The notes: generated by a model from the letters alone, not told the origin. Shown: positions 53,101-64,000, counted from the first letter of the stretch. The stretch is DNA of 64,000 nucleotides from Aldrovandia affinis (GCA_029706075.1 JAINUG010000026.1:913001-977000); one strand, 5' to 3'. Made by a program: numbers and translations.

Positions 53101-54305
53101 GCTCTACGCAACATGCGGTACCAAGAGGCCAGTTTACGCGTCTCAAAAGCCAAACCTCCCTCCCTGACACCGCCAGTCCCCTCCGTCATTGGCTCCCTCC
53201 CCCTCCCTCTTTATTCTGTCAGAGCTCAGTGCTCCTTCCATTAGGCGGCGTCAGTGTAAACGCGAGGCTACAGCACCCCGGCGACTTCTTCCAAATACAC
53301 CGGCTTCTTCCACCATAATGTCTGCGATATACTACGATTATAGTACATCGCTGAAATTACGGTCGAGGAATAATGCAATAAATACGAATTCATCCTCTAG
53401 CAAGATTAATCACGTTGCATTCGGTTACAGCGAGCATACATTCATTTTGACAAAGGTAAGGAAAATGCAATAGTTGAAATCAATAAGCATTGTTCAATTA
53501 TTTTGCATTTAAATAGAGAAGTATGTACAAATTGCGTTAAGTAGCCTATGTTAAAGATTGCATGTATTCTCACTAAACCGGCGGGACAAAAATCTGATGT
53601 CGTCAGTACCCCTCTTATAAAGTGCCGTTCCAATTTGACACCACTGAATAGTCATAGTTGAGCTGTTGAGTAATCAGTACCTGTGTGCTCAAAGCTTGCG
53701 GCCCCCTGGTTGGCCTCTTCCTCAGGGCTCTCCGGTACCCTTTCCTCTTCCTCGTTGACCCCGCACTTGGAGCTGCCCTCCTCGGCCAGGGATCCCCGAC
53801 TCCTCCTTCGGATGATGTGGAGGTCGCTGTCAGAAGATTGCACATCGGTGGCATTGCCTGGCTGTATGAAATACTCTTCACCGTGGAGGTAGAAGCCACC
53901 CTTCAGTCCATGGCACAGATTGAGCGCGACCGCAGATTTGACCTCCCCGTTCACCGAGCCCGAATAGAAGCACTGAGCCGATGCGCTGTCAAATTCCTGT
54001 TGCGTTTCAAACGGGGTACCCGTTTGTCCCACCACTTGGAATATGAACCCGGGCGCAAGAAAGGTCTGATCAGGCTCCAGGTCCAAAATCATACGTTCGC
54101 CAAAGACATCTAGTTGGAAGACCCGTCTTTCTGTGTCCTTCTCTCGCTCCTCGGCACTAAGAGTCCGCCACGGTTCGGTCTTGCCCGCTGCCTGGATTGG
54201 GTCGAGTCTTACCGGCACCACTGTACTCTCCTCCCATGCGCCGCGAGCCGCACTCACGCACAGAGCCGCAACCAAACCCAGAGAGACGCGCAAAAACGAC
54301 ATCAT
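47192..54305 (-). CDS. adamts1: ADAM metallopeptidase with thrombospondin type 1 motif 1 (complete, 9 exons)
   Basis: This is a secreted zinc protease that cleaves aggrecan/versican and restrains angiogenesis. The coding exons are 53681-54305, 52253-52593, 51815-51947, 51160-51327, 50755-51044, 50390-50576, 49840-50018, 49278-49453 and 47192-47903. Phases agree throughout, giving 936 residues (human 967, also 9 exons). Residues 1-22 are the signal peptide; the prodomain runs to a furin site RARR (212-215). The catalytic domain has [12 protein letters not shown] with zinc ligands H364, H368, H374 and catalytic E365, split by the exon 3/4 junction. Then come the disintegrin-like domain (exon 5), central TSR (exon 6, [19 protein letters not shown]), Cys-rich region (exons 7-8), spacer, and two C-terminal TSRs (about 827-879 and 881-936). 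Three TSRs in total and near-identity of the catalytic domain to ADAMTS1 separate it from ADAMTS4/5/8. No frame lesion is seen. I chose the first of two adjacent Met codons. Confidence 0.96.
48024..49247 (-). mobile_element. Tc1 element in adamts1 intron 8
   Basis: The ends CACTGCCCGTCCCCAAAAAAAG and the inverse of TTTTTTTTGGGCCAGGCAGTG are flanked by TA (48022-48023, 49248-49249). It is 1.22 kb, in the same orientation as adamts1. It fills almost all of the 1.37 kb intron (47904-49277); the 3' splice side keeps about 120 bp and the 5' side about 28 bp. Confidence 0.92.
48144..49091 (-). pseudogene. Tc1 transposase pseudogene in adamts1 intron 8
   Basis: The N-terminal HTH part starts at [13 protein letters not shown] (about 49091), with [22 protein letters not shown] frameshift near 48660 leads into [18 protein letters not shown] and [18 protein letters not shown] second frameshift near 48390 leads into [15 protein letters not shown] and [14 protein letters not shown]. 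All DDE segments are recognisable but the protein is broken twice. Confidence 0.85.
52040..52175. repeat. (TG)n microsatellite in adamts1 intron 2
   Basis: Interrupted TG repeat including two copies of the unit TGTGCGCAAGTGTTTGTGTG. It occupies nearly half of the 305-bp intron 2 (51948-52252); on the gene strand it is a CA repeat. Confidence 0.9.
52186..52217 (+). mobile_element. SINE 3' tail in adamts1 intron 2
   Basis: TATCGCTTTGGATAAAAGCG followed by TCTGCTAAATGG is the conserved tail of fish tRNA-SINEs. The tRNA-like head is missing. A short ATT repeat follows, and the exon 2 donor is about 35 bp away. Confidence 0.7.
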
Positions 54306-54756
54306 ATCTCGGCCAAATCCTCAAGACAGAAATACAATTTTTTAAACTATTTGCGTGGACGAAATGCAAAAAAACGCTTGCAATTGTTTGCAACAAAGTA
54401 TGCCCTGTGCCAAAAAATATACAAATGATACCTTTAAAAAACTTTAATTGAAAAAAAAGTAATATATCCAGTGAAAAACCCGTTTGATTATCGCCGGTTG
54501 GGGTTTGTTCTTTAATTGATATCAATATTGCTTCTCAGGCAAATTTTGTTTTCAGTCTTCCAATCCTAAAAAGTTATACAATTACTTTTAAAAGTAATTC
54601 CAGCCCGAGTCCTCGGATATTTAGCGTTATTGAATCTAACCCTGCAGTTTCTGCAGCAGATGCCTGATTTTCCCTGTGAGTTCGTGGCAGTTTTTCCACT
54701 GCCCCTCTGAGTCTCTACTCTCCTGTTCCCTTAAAGTCAGCTCTGTCCCCGGCTCG

Positions 54757-54765
54757 CTATTTATC
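54757..54765 (-). promoter_or_regulatory. adamts1: TATA-like box of adamts1
   Basis: The minus strand reads GATAAATAG, 450 bp upstream of the start codon and followed by GC-rich sequence. It predicts a transcription start near 54730 and a 5' UTR of about 425 nt. A CAAAAGGGGTGG stretch (KLF/CACCC-like) lies just upstream at about 54780-54792. ADAMTS1 is an inducible early-response gene in mammals, which fits a TATA-type promoter. Confidence 0.45.
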
Positions 54766-56329
54766 CCTCAGCACGGGACCACCCCTTTTGAAGACCCTTT
54801 GATGTGAAGCGAAATCCCGTGCGCAACGAAAACGCAGTAGAACCCTGGAACCCACCCATAATAATCAATCATAGTATAGGGGAGGGGTACACTCTTGGCC
54901 GAGACTACTTTTTTGTCCAGTAAGTAGGCGGGATTATTTCTTTCTCTTTTCTAACTTTCCTCCAATTACGATTCACGTGCACCTTTTGTCTATCCCTATA
55001 TGCTTCCTATATACTTTCAAATGTGACAACTATATAGCGGCACATTTTAAAAAAAATGCAGCCCCAACCGTGTGTGAGGATGTGACATGGGAGAGCAGCA
55101 GATCAGAAATGGCAACCAGCCGATGGAAGCAGGGAGAATCTGCTACTTACTGTGTCTTGCCAAACGGACCGCGCTCCGTGGCGTTTCGCCTCGAAAAGGA
55201 AAAGGGGCTAGAGCTGGGGGAACGAAAGCGTAGCCGAAGATCTTAAGGTGGAACATTCTTCCACCGTCTCTCTTCTCTCCATGTACAGAATGGCCCGCGC
55301 CCCCTCACCACGCGCCAGTTCTCCTCCCAATGCATTTGAAACGCTTCATATCAGACGCTGCTTTACTGGTACCGTCGTAAGTTGAGTGACGATTTCTGTT
55401 AAATTGAATCACGGTACTGGCGCGGACATTTTGTTTTATGTGCAAGTACATCTAATGATATATATCTGACGTCTTATAAATAACAATGAGCTGTGCCGAT
55501 TTACGTCAAATAAAACCAGGCGGTAATACCTTACATAGAAAACATAAAAGTAATACTTCTGGGAGCCCCAAATACAGATTTGACAATTGGAACGTTTTGA
55601 TCATTAAATAAAAATGAAATAATTCAAAATGAAATAATACAGAACAGCACAGACTCGTGACACAGTGCCTCTCGGTTGCTTCAGTTCTGACCTCTGACCC
55701 CACTGTAGCTTTATTTCCACATTATGATATAAATATAATCAGCTCATTTCATTAGCACAACTTCACAGACTAACATCCACAATGGGTCTGAATTACCATC
55801 CATATTACACTTCCTCCATTCATAATTCTAAAACCAGATATACAGAAAATCAAAAACTACTGGGAGTTTTGATGTTGCAAAGTTTAATAGCAGGTTTTGT
55901 ACAGGAATTCGCATTTATAATAATGTATAATAACAATATTATTGTTCCTGAATCTTGTGATACACATTGAATATACTGCAATGTGTTACAATTATTACAT
56001 GAGCCAATAATATGAGAACATAATAACAATGTTTCCATAATTATTTTGAATTTTTATGAAGTCATTTGGTCTATAAAAGCACAATTTGGAAAATAAGCAG
56101 GTGATGTAAATGACACCATTGAAAGACCTCATCAAACAAAAACTGCTTAGAAAACCTGTTAGAAGTCATTTACATCACAATTTGGGATTATGATTTTTAA
56201 CAGACAAAAATAGTGTACTCACCTATTTCAAGCGCAAATTTGACACTAACTCCCACAACGACTGATGGGTCGGAAATCACCATTGAAGGGCATCAGAACC
56301 CTTTGTGTGCTGCGTTGGGTGCCACATAG
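54766..56329. other. adamts1 5' flank, no gene
   Basis: Upstream flank with a GC-rich first 50 bp, then AT-rich unique sequence. Short ORFs here have no domain and no splice context. It probably contains distal promoter elements, but I recognise no further motif with confidence. Confidence 0.35.
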
Positions 56330-56337
56330 GACTACAT

Positions 56338-56542
56338 CAGGGGTGTCCAATCTTATCCGAGAAGGGCCGGTGTGGGTGCAGGCTTTTGTTCTAGCCCAGA
56401 ACTAAAAAGCCTGATTCAACTAATCCTCCAATCATGGTCTTCAATCGAGACCTTCATTAGTTGAATCAGGTGTGTTAGTACTGGGCTACAACAAAAGCCT
56501 GCACCCACACTGGCCCTTCTTGGATAAGATTGGACATCCCTG
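56338..56542. mobile_element. Palindromic hAT-type MITE
   Basis: The ends CAGGGGTGTCCAATCTTATCC and its inverse are part of a near-complete 205-bp inverted repeat (each arm about 95 bp). An 8-bp target duplication GACTACAT lies on both sides (56330-56337, 56543-56550). Non-coding. It lies about 2 kb upstream of the adamts1 start codon. Confidence 0.9.
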
Positions 56543-56550
56543 GACTACAT

Positions 56551-58180
56551 GAATGGGGCGATTAACACAACAAAGCGCACCATTTAATGGAGTGATTGTG
56601 GTCAATTTGGGTGTAGGGAGAGACATGAGACCACCTTAAGAACTGGCGGCAAATAAAAAAAGTTTGGTTGTAATAAACTTTCTGGCCACAAGAGGACGTA
56701 CATTTACCATGTGTGCACGTCTGCCATTTTCCAGTCTTTTCTAGAAACCTGGTCTGAACCCAATATACAAAGTGCTAATTTATACACATCAAATCACAGA
56801 AAATAAAGTTAGTGGTTTTTTATTGTGTAGAGTTTTATCTATAGAATCCCGTAAGACACTTACCAAGGTTTGGATTATTGGATTTTTTTCAGGGTCTTTC
56901 GGGGCTTCCATGTTCCCTGAGATTCTTTGGGCAACACCTAGGACTGGGCCCCTCATATTCCTCACTCTGGAGGGCTACTAGACAACAGCCTTGCTGTCTC
57001 TCTTTAGTGCTCACAGAACCTGGCAGATGTGCTGAAATTAGCTCTCCTGGACAACAATTGAATAGCTACGATGTAGCATGCTAGGTTGTTTGGATTTTAA
57101 ACATGGAATTTACAAAGCCAAGTATTTAATTTGCATCGTTTCCATTGTGTATGCACATGTTTATATATGGATTAGTGTATCCCTGTGTGTTCATCAGTAT
57201 ATATAAAATATACATGGTTAAAGTTGGCATGAATGTGAGTGAAATAATGTAAGTATTTATGTGGCCTTGAATGCTTCTAAGGTGTTCCCTCACACAGTGG
57301 CACACTACACACATAGATGCCTCTTCAGCCAATGAGATGGCCAACAGATGGCGCCACAGCCTCACGTTTGTCTTGGGAGTGCCAGTGTCCTGCCGGTGGA
57401 GCTGGCTGAAAATGGGAACGGTGACTGAAGGCAGGGGGAAGGGATATAACGGACTCATGAAGTACCAAAAAAGTGATTTATGGGCTACAGGTGTTCAGTA
57501 GTGGTTGGAAAGTTGGAGGTTTAATTCCTGGAAATGGCCGAAAAGAGCATTTTACTTGAATGACTTAAACAGACATGCAGCTATATGATTGTGAAACAAT
57601 GGGATAGATTTGTGGTTAATGTTTTATATTACATACTACATATTCAGACATGATTTTGTTCCTTACAGAAGGTGATGTAATCTCTTAGGAGCCTATGGGC
57701 ATGTATCCTCTGGTCTGACTTGATGCAGAAAGTAGTGGAAGTTCACTGAAACTACAAATGCTTGTGGTTCCAGCTAACCATTTCTGTTGACCTGTTAGGT
57801 TCCTCCTTCAGGGCTTATAGCCAGTTAGCATTCTGATATATGAAATGAGAAATGTCAGATGCCATAGTTTATGAACTTGGGTAGGAAGTAAAAATGTTCT
57901 GCTTGTTGTGCTGCTGGCTTCAGTGCTTTGTAAAATGCAAGTCTCTTTCTGTTCAGTTCAGTGCATACATCTTCACTATGTTCTCCGGGTTTACACTCTG
58001 AACTGATTCAGGTAGCCAACGCACTTGTACATCTAGGTAAACATGCTTTTGCTTTATATTTTATCTAGAGAGTAAACTCCATCTTACAGCGTCTATTTAA
58101 GAGAGAGGAAACATGCTTTTATACCCAATTTAAGTGGAGGAAGCACTTATTTAGGCATTTATTATAATACATGTGTATGT
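56551..58180. other. Unique intergenic sequence, nothing recognised
   Basis: Sequence between the MITE and the Tc1 element, without transposon ends, tandem repeats or plausible exons. Confidence 0.4.
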
Positions 58181-58181
58181 A

Positions 58182-59783
58182 CACTACCGTTCAAAAGTTT
58201 GGGGTCACCCAGACAATTTTGTGTTTTCCATGAAAACTCACTTTTATTTATCAAATGAGTTGCAAAATGAATAGAAAATATAGTCAAGACATTGACAAGG
58301 TTAGAAATAATGATTTTTATTTGAAATAATAATTTTGTCCGTCAAACTTTGCTTTCATCAAAGAACGCTCCCTTTGCAGCAATTACAGCATTGCAGACCT
58401 TTGGCATTCTAGCTGTTAATTTGTTAAGGGAATCTGAATAAATTTCACCCCACGCTTCCTGAAGCACCTCCCACAAGTTGGATTGGCTTGATGGGGACTT
58501 CTTGCGTACCATACGGTCAAGCTGCTCCCACAACAGCTCAATAGGGTTGAGATCTGGTGACTGCGCTGGCCACTCCATTACAGACAGAATACCAGCTGCC
58601 TGCTTCTTCCCTAAATAGTTCTTGCATAATTTGGAGGTGTGCTTTGGGTCATTGTCCCGTTGTAGGAGGAAATTGGCTCCAATCAAGCGCTGTCCACAGG
58701 GTATGGCATGTCGTGATATCCTTCCTTATTCAAAATCCCTTTTATCTTGTACAAATCTCCCACTTTACCAGCACCAAAGCAGCCCCCGACCATCACATTA
58801 CCTCCACCATGCTTGACAGATGGCGTCAGGCACTCTTCCAGCATCTTTTCACTTGTTCTGCGTCTCACAAATGTTCTTCTGTGTGATCCAAACACCTCAA
58901 ACTTCGATTCGTCTGTCCATAACACTTTTTTCCAATCTTCCTCTGTCCAATGTCTGTGTTCTTTTGCCCATATTAATCTTTTCCTTTTATTGGCCAGTCT
59001 CAGATATGGCTTTTTCTTTGCCACTCTGCCTAGAAGGCCAGCATCCCGGAGTCGCCTCTTCACTGTAGACGTTGACACTGGCGTTTTGCGGGTACCATTT
59101 AATGAAGCTGCCAGTTCAGGACCTGTGAGGCGTCTATTTCTCAAACTAGAGACTCTAATGTACTTGTCTTCTTGCTCAGTTGTGCACTGGGGCCTCCCAC
59201 TTCTCTTTGTACTCTGGTTAGAGCCTGATTGTGCTGTTCTCTGAAGGGAGTAGTACACACCGTTGTAGGAAATGTTCAGTTTCTTGGCAATTTCTCACAT
59301 GGAATAGCCTTCATTTCTAAGAACAAGAATAGACTGTCGAGTTTCATATGAAAGTTCTCTTTTCTGGCCATTTTGAGAGTATAATCGAACCCACAAATGT
59401 GATGCTCCAGATACTCAACTAGCTCAAAGGAAGGCCAGTTTTATAGCTTCTCTAACCAGCAAAACCGTTTTCAGCTGTGCTAACGTAATTGCACAAGGGT
59501 TTTCAAGGTGTTTCTAATCATCCATTAGCTTTCTAACGCGATTAGCAAACACAATGTACCATTAGAACACTGGAGTGATGGTTGCTGGAAATGGGCCTCT
59601 ATACACCTATGTAGATATTCCATTAAAAACCAGACGTTTGCAGCTAGAATAGTCATTTACCACATTAACAATGTATAGAGTGTATTTCTGATTAATTTAA
59701 TGTTATCTTCATTGAAAAAAACTGTGCTTTTCTTTCAAAAATAAGGAAATTTCTAAGTGACCCCAAACTTTTGAACGGTAGTG
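58182..59783 (-). mobile_element. Full-length Tc1 element (CACTACCGTTCAAAAG family)
   Basis: The ends CACTACCGTTCAAAAGTTTG and its inverse are flanked by TA (58180-58181, 59784-59785). It is 1602 bp, with long terminal inverted repeats (GGGGTCAC...GTTTTCC against the right-end counterpart). This family is widespread in fishes. Confidence 0.95.
58342..59371 (-). pseudogene. Tc1 transposase pseudogene
   Basis: The start is MARK at 59371, with a one-base deletion just after it and an in-frame TGA around 59297. A long open segment (58683-59258) then carries TKRSGRPQCT, LRNRRLTGPELAASLNGT, VLWTDESKFEVFG and KHGGGNVMVGGCFGAG. A frameshift near 58684 leads into the last part (58342-58686) with FLLQRDNDPKHTSKLC and [16 protein letters not shown]. 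All three catalytic regions are recognisable. Confidence 0.88.
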
Positions 59784-59999
59784 TATATGTAAAGCCCAGT
59801 GAGCTCCAATCATACCAATATCACTAGCTAAGCCTGCACAACCATTTCACGGCCATTATCAGAACTGTGAAGAAGTACTAGTACCAGGATGCCAGTGCAG
59901 TTGGGTAGTGTTTTAAGACTCACATAGTGCAACAGAAGTGGAGTCTTTTAGGGATGTGTAGTAAATTATTGATAAGGATCCCAGTCCTGGTGAGTATTC

Positions 60000-60226
60000 A
60001 TAAAGTTTTATTTTAAGGTCTTCTTCTTTTCGTGTCCATATACAGAAGTCGCTATTCAGGTTATATGATGTCCAGCCAGTGATTGGTACATTGCTGTGCC
60101 TTGGTGTTGTATAGTGCTAGGTCCTTTGCTGTGCAGGGTCTGCCTAGTAGAGGACATCGGAGGAGAGGTTCTGTGCCACAGTCACACGTTGTTGGACCAC
60201 TCAGGTACCCCCATCTGCTTAGGGCT
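60000..60226 (-). mobile_element. LINE ORF2 C-terminal fragment
   Basis: On the minus strand the stretch reads WGYLSGPTTCDCGTE, LLRCPLL and DLALYNTKA, with a Cys-Cys-His-Cys-like spacing as found at the C-terminus of several non-LTR reverse transcriptase proteins. It is short and broken. The clade cannot be set from this piece. Confidence 0.5.
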
Positions 60227-60239
60227 ATTTTAAGGTGAT

Positions 60240-61995
60240 TTAATGCAGTGTAGTATACTATAATGTCATAGTAGTGTATTGTGATGTAGTGTAGTATATA
60301 GTAGTATAGTTTAATGTAGTGGCATGTAGTGCATTGTGGTGTAGTGTAGTATATAGTAGTATAGTTTAATGTAGTGGCATGTAGTGTATTGTGATGTAGT
60401 GTAGTATATAGTAGTATAGTTTAATGTAGTGGCATGTAGTGTATTGTGATGTAGTGTAGTATATAGTAGTATAGTTTAATGTAGTGGCATGTAGTGTATT
60501 GTGATGTAGTGTAGTATATAGTAGTATAGTTTAATGTAGTGGCATGTAGTGTATTGTGATGTAGTGTAGTATATAGTAGTATAGTTTAATGTAGTGGCAT
60601 GTAGTGTATTGTGATGTAGTGTAGTATATAGTAGTATAGTTTAATGTAGTGGCATGTAGTGTATTGTGATGTAGTGTAGCATATAGTAGTATAGTTTAAT
60701 GTAGTGGCATGTAGTGTATTGTGATGTAGTGTAGTATATAGTAGTATAGTTTAATGTAGTGGCATATAGTGTATTATGATGTAGTGCAGTATATAGTAGT
60801 ATAGTTTAATGTAGTGGCATGTAGTGTATTGTGATGTAGTGTAGTATAGTTTAATGTAGTGGCATATAGTGTATTGTGATGTAGTGTAGTATATAGTAGT
60901 ATAGTTTAATGTAGTGGCATATAGTGTATTGTGATGTAGTGTAGTATATAGTAGTATAGTTTAATGTAGTGGCATGTAGTGTATTGTGATGTAGTGTAGT
61001 ATATAGTAGTATAGTTTAATGTAGTGGCATGTAGTGTATTGTGATGTAGTGTAGCATATAGTAGTATAGTTTAATGTAGTGGCATGTAGTGTATTGTGAT
61101 GTAGTGTAGTATATAGTAGTATAGTTTAATGTAGTGGCATGTAGTGTATTGTGATGTAGTGTAGTATATAGTAGTATAGTTTAATGTAGTGGCATGTAGT
61201 GTATTGTGATGTAGTGTAGTATATAGTAGTATAGTTTAATGTAGTGGCATATAGTGTATTGTGATGTAGTGTAGTATATAGTAGTATAGTTTAATGTAGT
61301 GGCATATAGTGTATTGTGATGTAGTGTAGTATATAGTAGTATAGTTTAATGTAGTGGCATGTAGTGTATTGTGATGTAGTGTAGTATATAGTAGTATAGT
61401 TTAATGTAGTGGCATGTAGTGTATTGTGATGTAGTGTAGTATATAGTAGTATAGTTTAATGTAGTGGCATGTAGTGTATTGTGATGTAGTGTAGTATATA
61501 GTAGTATAGTTTAATGTAGTGGCATGTAGTGTATTGTGATGTAGTGTAGTATATAGTAGTATAGTTTAATGTAGTGGCATGTAGTGTATTGTGATGTAGT
61601 GTAGTATATAGTAGTATAGTTTAATGTAGTGGCATGTAGTGTATTGTGATGTAGTGTAGTATGTAGTAGTATAGTTTAATGTAGTGGCATGTAGTGTATT
61701 GTGATGCAGTGTAGTATATAGTAGTATAGTTTAATGTAGTGGCATGTAGTGTATTGTGATGTAGTGTAGTATATAGTAGTATAGTTTAATGTAGTGTATT
61801 GTGATGTAGTGTAGTATGTAGTAGTATAGTTTAATGTAGTGTATTGTGATGTAGTGTAGTATATAGTAGTATAGTTTAATGTAGTGTATTGTGATGTAGT
61901 GTAGTATGTAGTAGTATAGTTTAATGTAGTGTATTGTGATGTAGTGTAGTATGTAGTAGTATAGTTTAATGTAGTGGCATATAGTGTATTGTAAT
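60240..61995. repeat. Minisatellite, 55-bp units, about 31 copies
   Basis: The unit is 55 bp: GTAGTGGCATGTAGTGTATT, then GTGATGTAGTGTAGTATATA, then GTAGTATAGTTTAAT. Units are nearly identical, with variants (ATATAG for GTAGTG after GGCAT, GCATATAG, ATGTAG). A 40-bp unit occurs near 60811-60850. Near the right end (61785-61965) come 45-bp units lacking the GGCATGTAGT block. The unit itself is built of GTAGT-like subrepeats. It is not a CRISPR array: there are no spacers. Confidence 0.97.
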
Positions 61996-62574
61996 GTAGT
62001 GTGGTACTGGTACTGGTACAGTACAATGTAATACCCTCCATCACTGAAGTCTCCTTAGGCTCTACCCAGCCTGGATGTATCCTGACTGCTGTCATCTGAT
62101 GCTTGTATTATCCACCATCAGCCACAAGTTATTACTGACATTATTTAAGACGTTTGATATATTGGGAATATTGATACCACCCATACCACAAATCATTATT
62201 TTAATATTTCGCAGATCCCGCTTAATGATGGCTGCATGCTGTCTAAGGAGGTCTGAAGGCATCGCTGCTGTAGTGTGCCCCCGTTTGGTTTTCACAGTCG
62301 TCCGGTGCTCTCCGCACATTCACAGGGTTCTGCTTGTGTGCACAGGTTGCAGTTTGGTCCCAGTTTTATCAACAGAAATGAAGTGTGATGTTTGTGTTGA
62401 CAAACTCATAGCCTAAAGTCCCTATTCCTCAAACCATCAAACTGCCCACACAGTGTCAATGACATCATCCTGGTAACCATACACTAATCTCAGGAAAGGC
62501 TTCAAATAAGTTGTACAGTCCAGGTAAGAAAAAAATTGCTTGGTGTGAGTGGTCTTCTTCAGTAACGTATTTAA

Positions 62575-62925
62575 CTAAACTAAACCAGATAGGTGGATAG
62601 CACTGTCGCCGCACAGCAAGAAGGTCCCAGTTTCGAATCCCGGCCAGGGCCTTTCTGTGTGGAGTTTGCATGTTCTCCCCGTGTCCGCGTGGGTTTCCTC
62701 CGGGTACTCCGGTTTCCTCCCACAGTCCAAAGACATGCACGTTAGGCTAATTGGAGAGTAAATTTGCCTGTAGGTATGAGTGTGTGAGTTAATGGTGTAT
62801 GTGCTCTGCCATGGATTGGCGACCTGTCCAGGGTGTATTCCAATGCATGCTGGGATAGGCTCCAGCCCCCCTGCAACCCTGACCAGGAATAAACTGATTA
62901 GATAATGGATGGATGGATAAACCAG
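62575..62925 (+). mobile_element. tRNA-headed SINE with (TGGA)n tail
   Basis: The head GTGGATAGCACTGTCGCC...CAGTTTCGAATCCCGG carries A- and B-box-like motifs. The body CATGTTCTCCCCGTGTCCGC, GGGTTTCCTCCGGGTACTCC and TGGCGACCTGTCCAGGGTGT is a repeat found in very many fish genomes. It ends in GATGGATGGATAA. Confidence 0.85.
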
Positions 62926-64000
62926 AAAGTTCACATGTACTAATTATGATTCCTATAGAACTGATTGAAACAAAGAGTTTTAAAAATGGTATCTAAAGCT
63001 CTATGGTGCCTTGGAATAGACAGCAGTCATTTGTACAGGGCAGAGAGAGAGAAATGGGCTTCTAGACCAGGTTCAGACTGAATGGATGATGTAAATGTAA
63101 GATTCCCTAGAAAAGGGCATTTCCCAGGCAAATATGTTTAATTCAACAGTGTATGATGGTAATTGTGTGGTTCATTACTGGTTGTATTGTGCTTGGGAAT
63201 TTGTTATGTGCATTCTGAAAAGAATGATTTCTGTTATATGAATTCTGTATGTCCCTGTGGACAAGGGCATCTGCTAAATATAATACAAACTTGCATATGT
63301 ACAAATTATAAATAAAAAACAGCAATAAATGGATGTTTACTAGGTTCTATATATGTATGGAAGAGAACAGAGTCACGTATATTTTAAACCATGTGTTGAT
63401 GAGTCCCCATGAAACTGGACTGATTGATTCAAATGTAGATGCCACCTTATGTAATTAAAATTATTATTATTTGCCACAATCAACTGGTGTTATAATCATG
63501 TCACCAAAATGATAGAAGGCACTAATGAGATTTCAATATTATTTTGAGTTTTCCCACATTTTCCAGTGGCCTTGTGTTGTTTGTGAGAGTAAGCCAATCA
63601 TGTGAAACTGAGGAAAGAGAGGAGAGAGAGAGAGAGAGAGAGAAACAAACTGAGAAGTGGGCTAAAGAGAGTGAGAGAGAAACAAACCAGAGGGATGTGA
63701 ACTGAGAGAAGTGGACAAGGGAGTAGAAGGTGAGTGAGAGTGAGGGTATGGTACAGATTTGGTATAAAAAATCATAAATGGTATGATTCTGGTATAAACA
63801 CCTTATTGTCTGCAAAATAAATCTCTGAGCAGCACTGAACTGAAGTGCAAACAACATATTGAAGAAAACACATTCATAAAATACACACATATTTAAATAT
63901 ATATTTATATACATATATTCACGTAGAGACAATGTAAAAACACTATTTTCTTTAAAAAAAAAGAAATGTTCTGCACAATTGGTATTTCCCGTTAAATAAT
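62926..64000. other. Intergenic sequence, no gene; (GA)n tract
   Basis: AT-rich sequence with a GAGAGA run at 63614-63645 and a shorter one at 63666-63685, and a small SINE tail. No exon, promoter or further transposon was recognised. Confidence 0.4.
63250..63284 (+). mobile_element. Degenerate SINE 3' tail
   Basis: TCCCTGTGGACAAGGGCATC followed by TGCTAAATA matches the fish SINE tail with several changes; no head is seen. Confidence 0.45.

Noticed and set aside
54977..55246. Plus-strand ORF upstream of adamts1
   Set aside because: No domain or splice sites, and base composition matches the flank.
60240..61995. CRISPR-like regular array
   Set aside because: Units are contiguous with no unique spacers, and the context is vertebrate; it is a minisatellite.
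61676..62095. 139-codon ORF with YTTSQYTTLN repeats
   Set aside because: It is the minisatellite read in the frame where 45-bp units keep phase; the usual 55-bp units break it.

Overview
The window is vertebrate nuclear DNA, almost certainly from a ray-finned (teleost) fish. It contains short exons with GT-AG introns, long AT-rich non-coding stretches, CA/TG microsatellites, and many fish-type Tc1/mariner, hAT, CR1/L2 and tRNA-SINE insertions. One tRNA-derived SINE resembles families known from salmonids and their relatives, so a protacanthopterygian (salmon/pike-like) fish is possible. That is an inference, not something the sequence proves.

Three protein-coding genes are supported, all on the minus strand. 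They lie in the order known from human chromosome 21 (APP - CYYR1 - ADAMTS1). At 29.05-29.11 kb is a 20-codon signal-peptide exon that I assign to app exon 1; everything left of it would be app intron 1, with exon 2 outside the window. At 31.45-36.70 kb is cyyr1, complete in four coding exons (152 aa). At 47.19-54.31 kb is adamts1, complete in nine coding exons (936 aa), with prodomain, furin site, zinc metalloprotease, disintegrin-like, TSR, Cys-rich, spacer and two C-terminal TSR domains. Likely polyadenylation signals were found for cyyr1 and adamts1, and a TATA-like box for adamts1.

Layout. 1-4.2 kb: intronic sequence with microsatellites. 4.2-25.1 kb: a large direct tandem duplication (copy A about 4.19-14.10 kb, copy B about 14.11-25.14 kb). 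Each copy carries the same decayed Ty3/gypsy retrotransposon plus its own later insertions: a SINE, an hAT and a 2 kb insertion in A; an hAT with a nested Tc1, and another Tc1, in B. 25.1-29.0 kb: single-copy proximal app intron 1 with a YY1-type motif. 29-31.4 kb: app promoter and cyyr1 3' UTR. 31.4-36.7 kb: cyyr1, with a CR1 LINE in its last intron. 37-45.5 kb: a transposon-rich spacer with a mariner remnant, an L2 remnant, a 2.8 kb LTR element whose interior encodes coiled coil rather than recognisable gag-pol, and two almost abutting Tc1 elements. 45.6-54.8 kb: adamts1 with its 3' UTR and promoter; intron 8 holds a 1.2 kb Tc1. 55-64 kb: upstream flank with a palindromic MITE, a 1.6 kb Tc1, a LINE fragment, a 1.75 kb minisatellite of 55-bp units, and a SINE.

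The genes are not known to form one pathway. APP is a membrane glycoprotein, CYYR1 a small Cys/Tyr-rich membrane protein with WW-binding proline motifs, and ADAMTS1 a secreted proteoglycan-cleaving protease. The shared order looks like conserved synteny, here compressed into about 25 kb.
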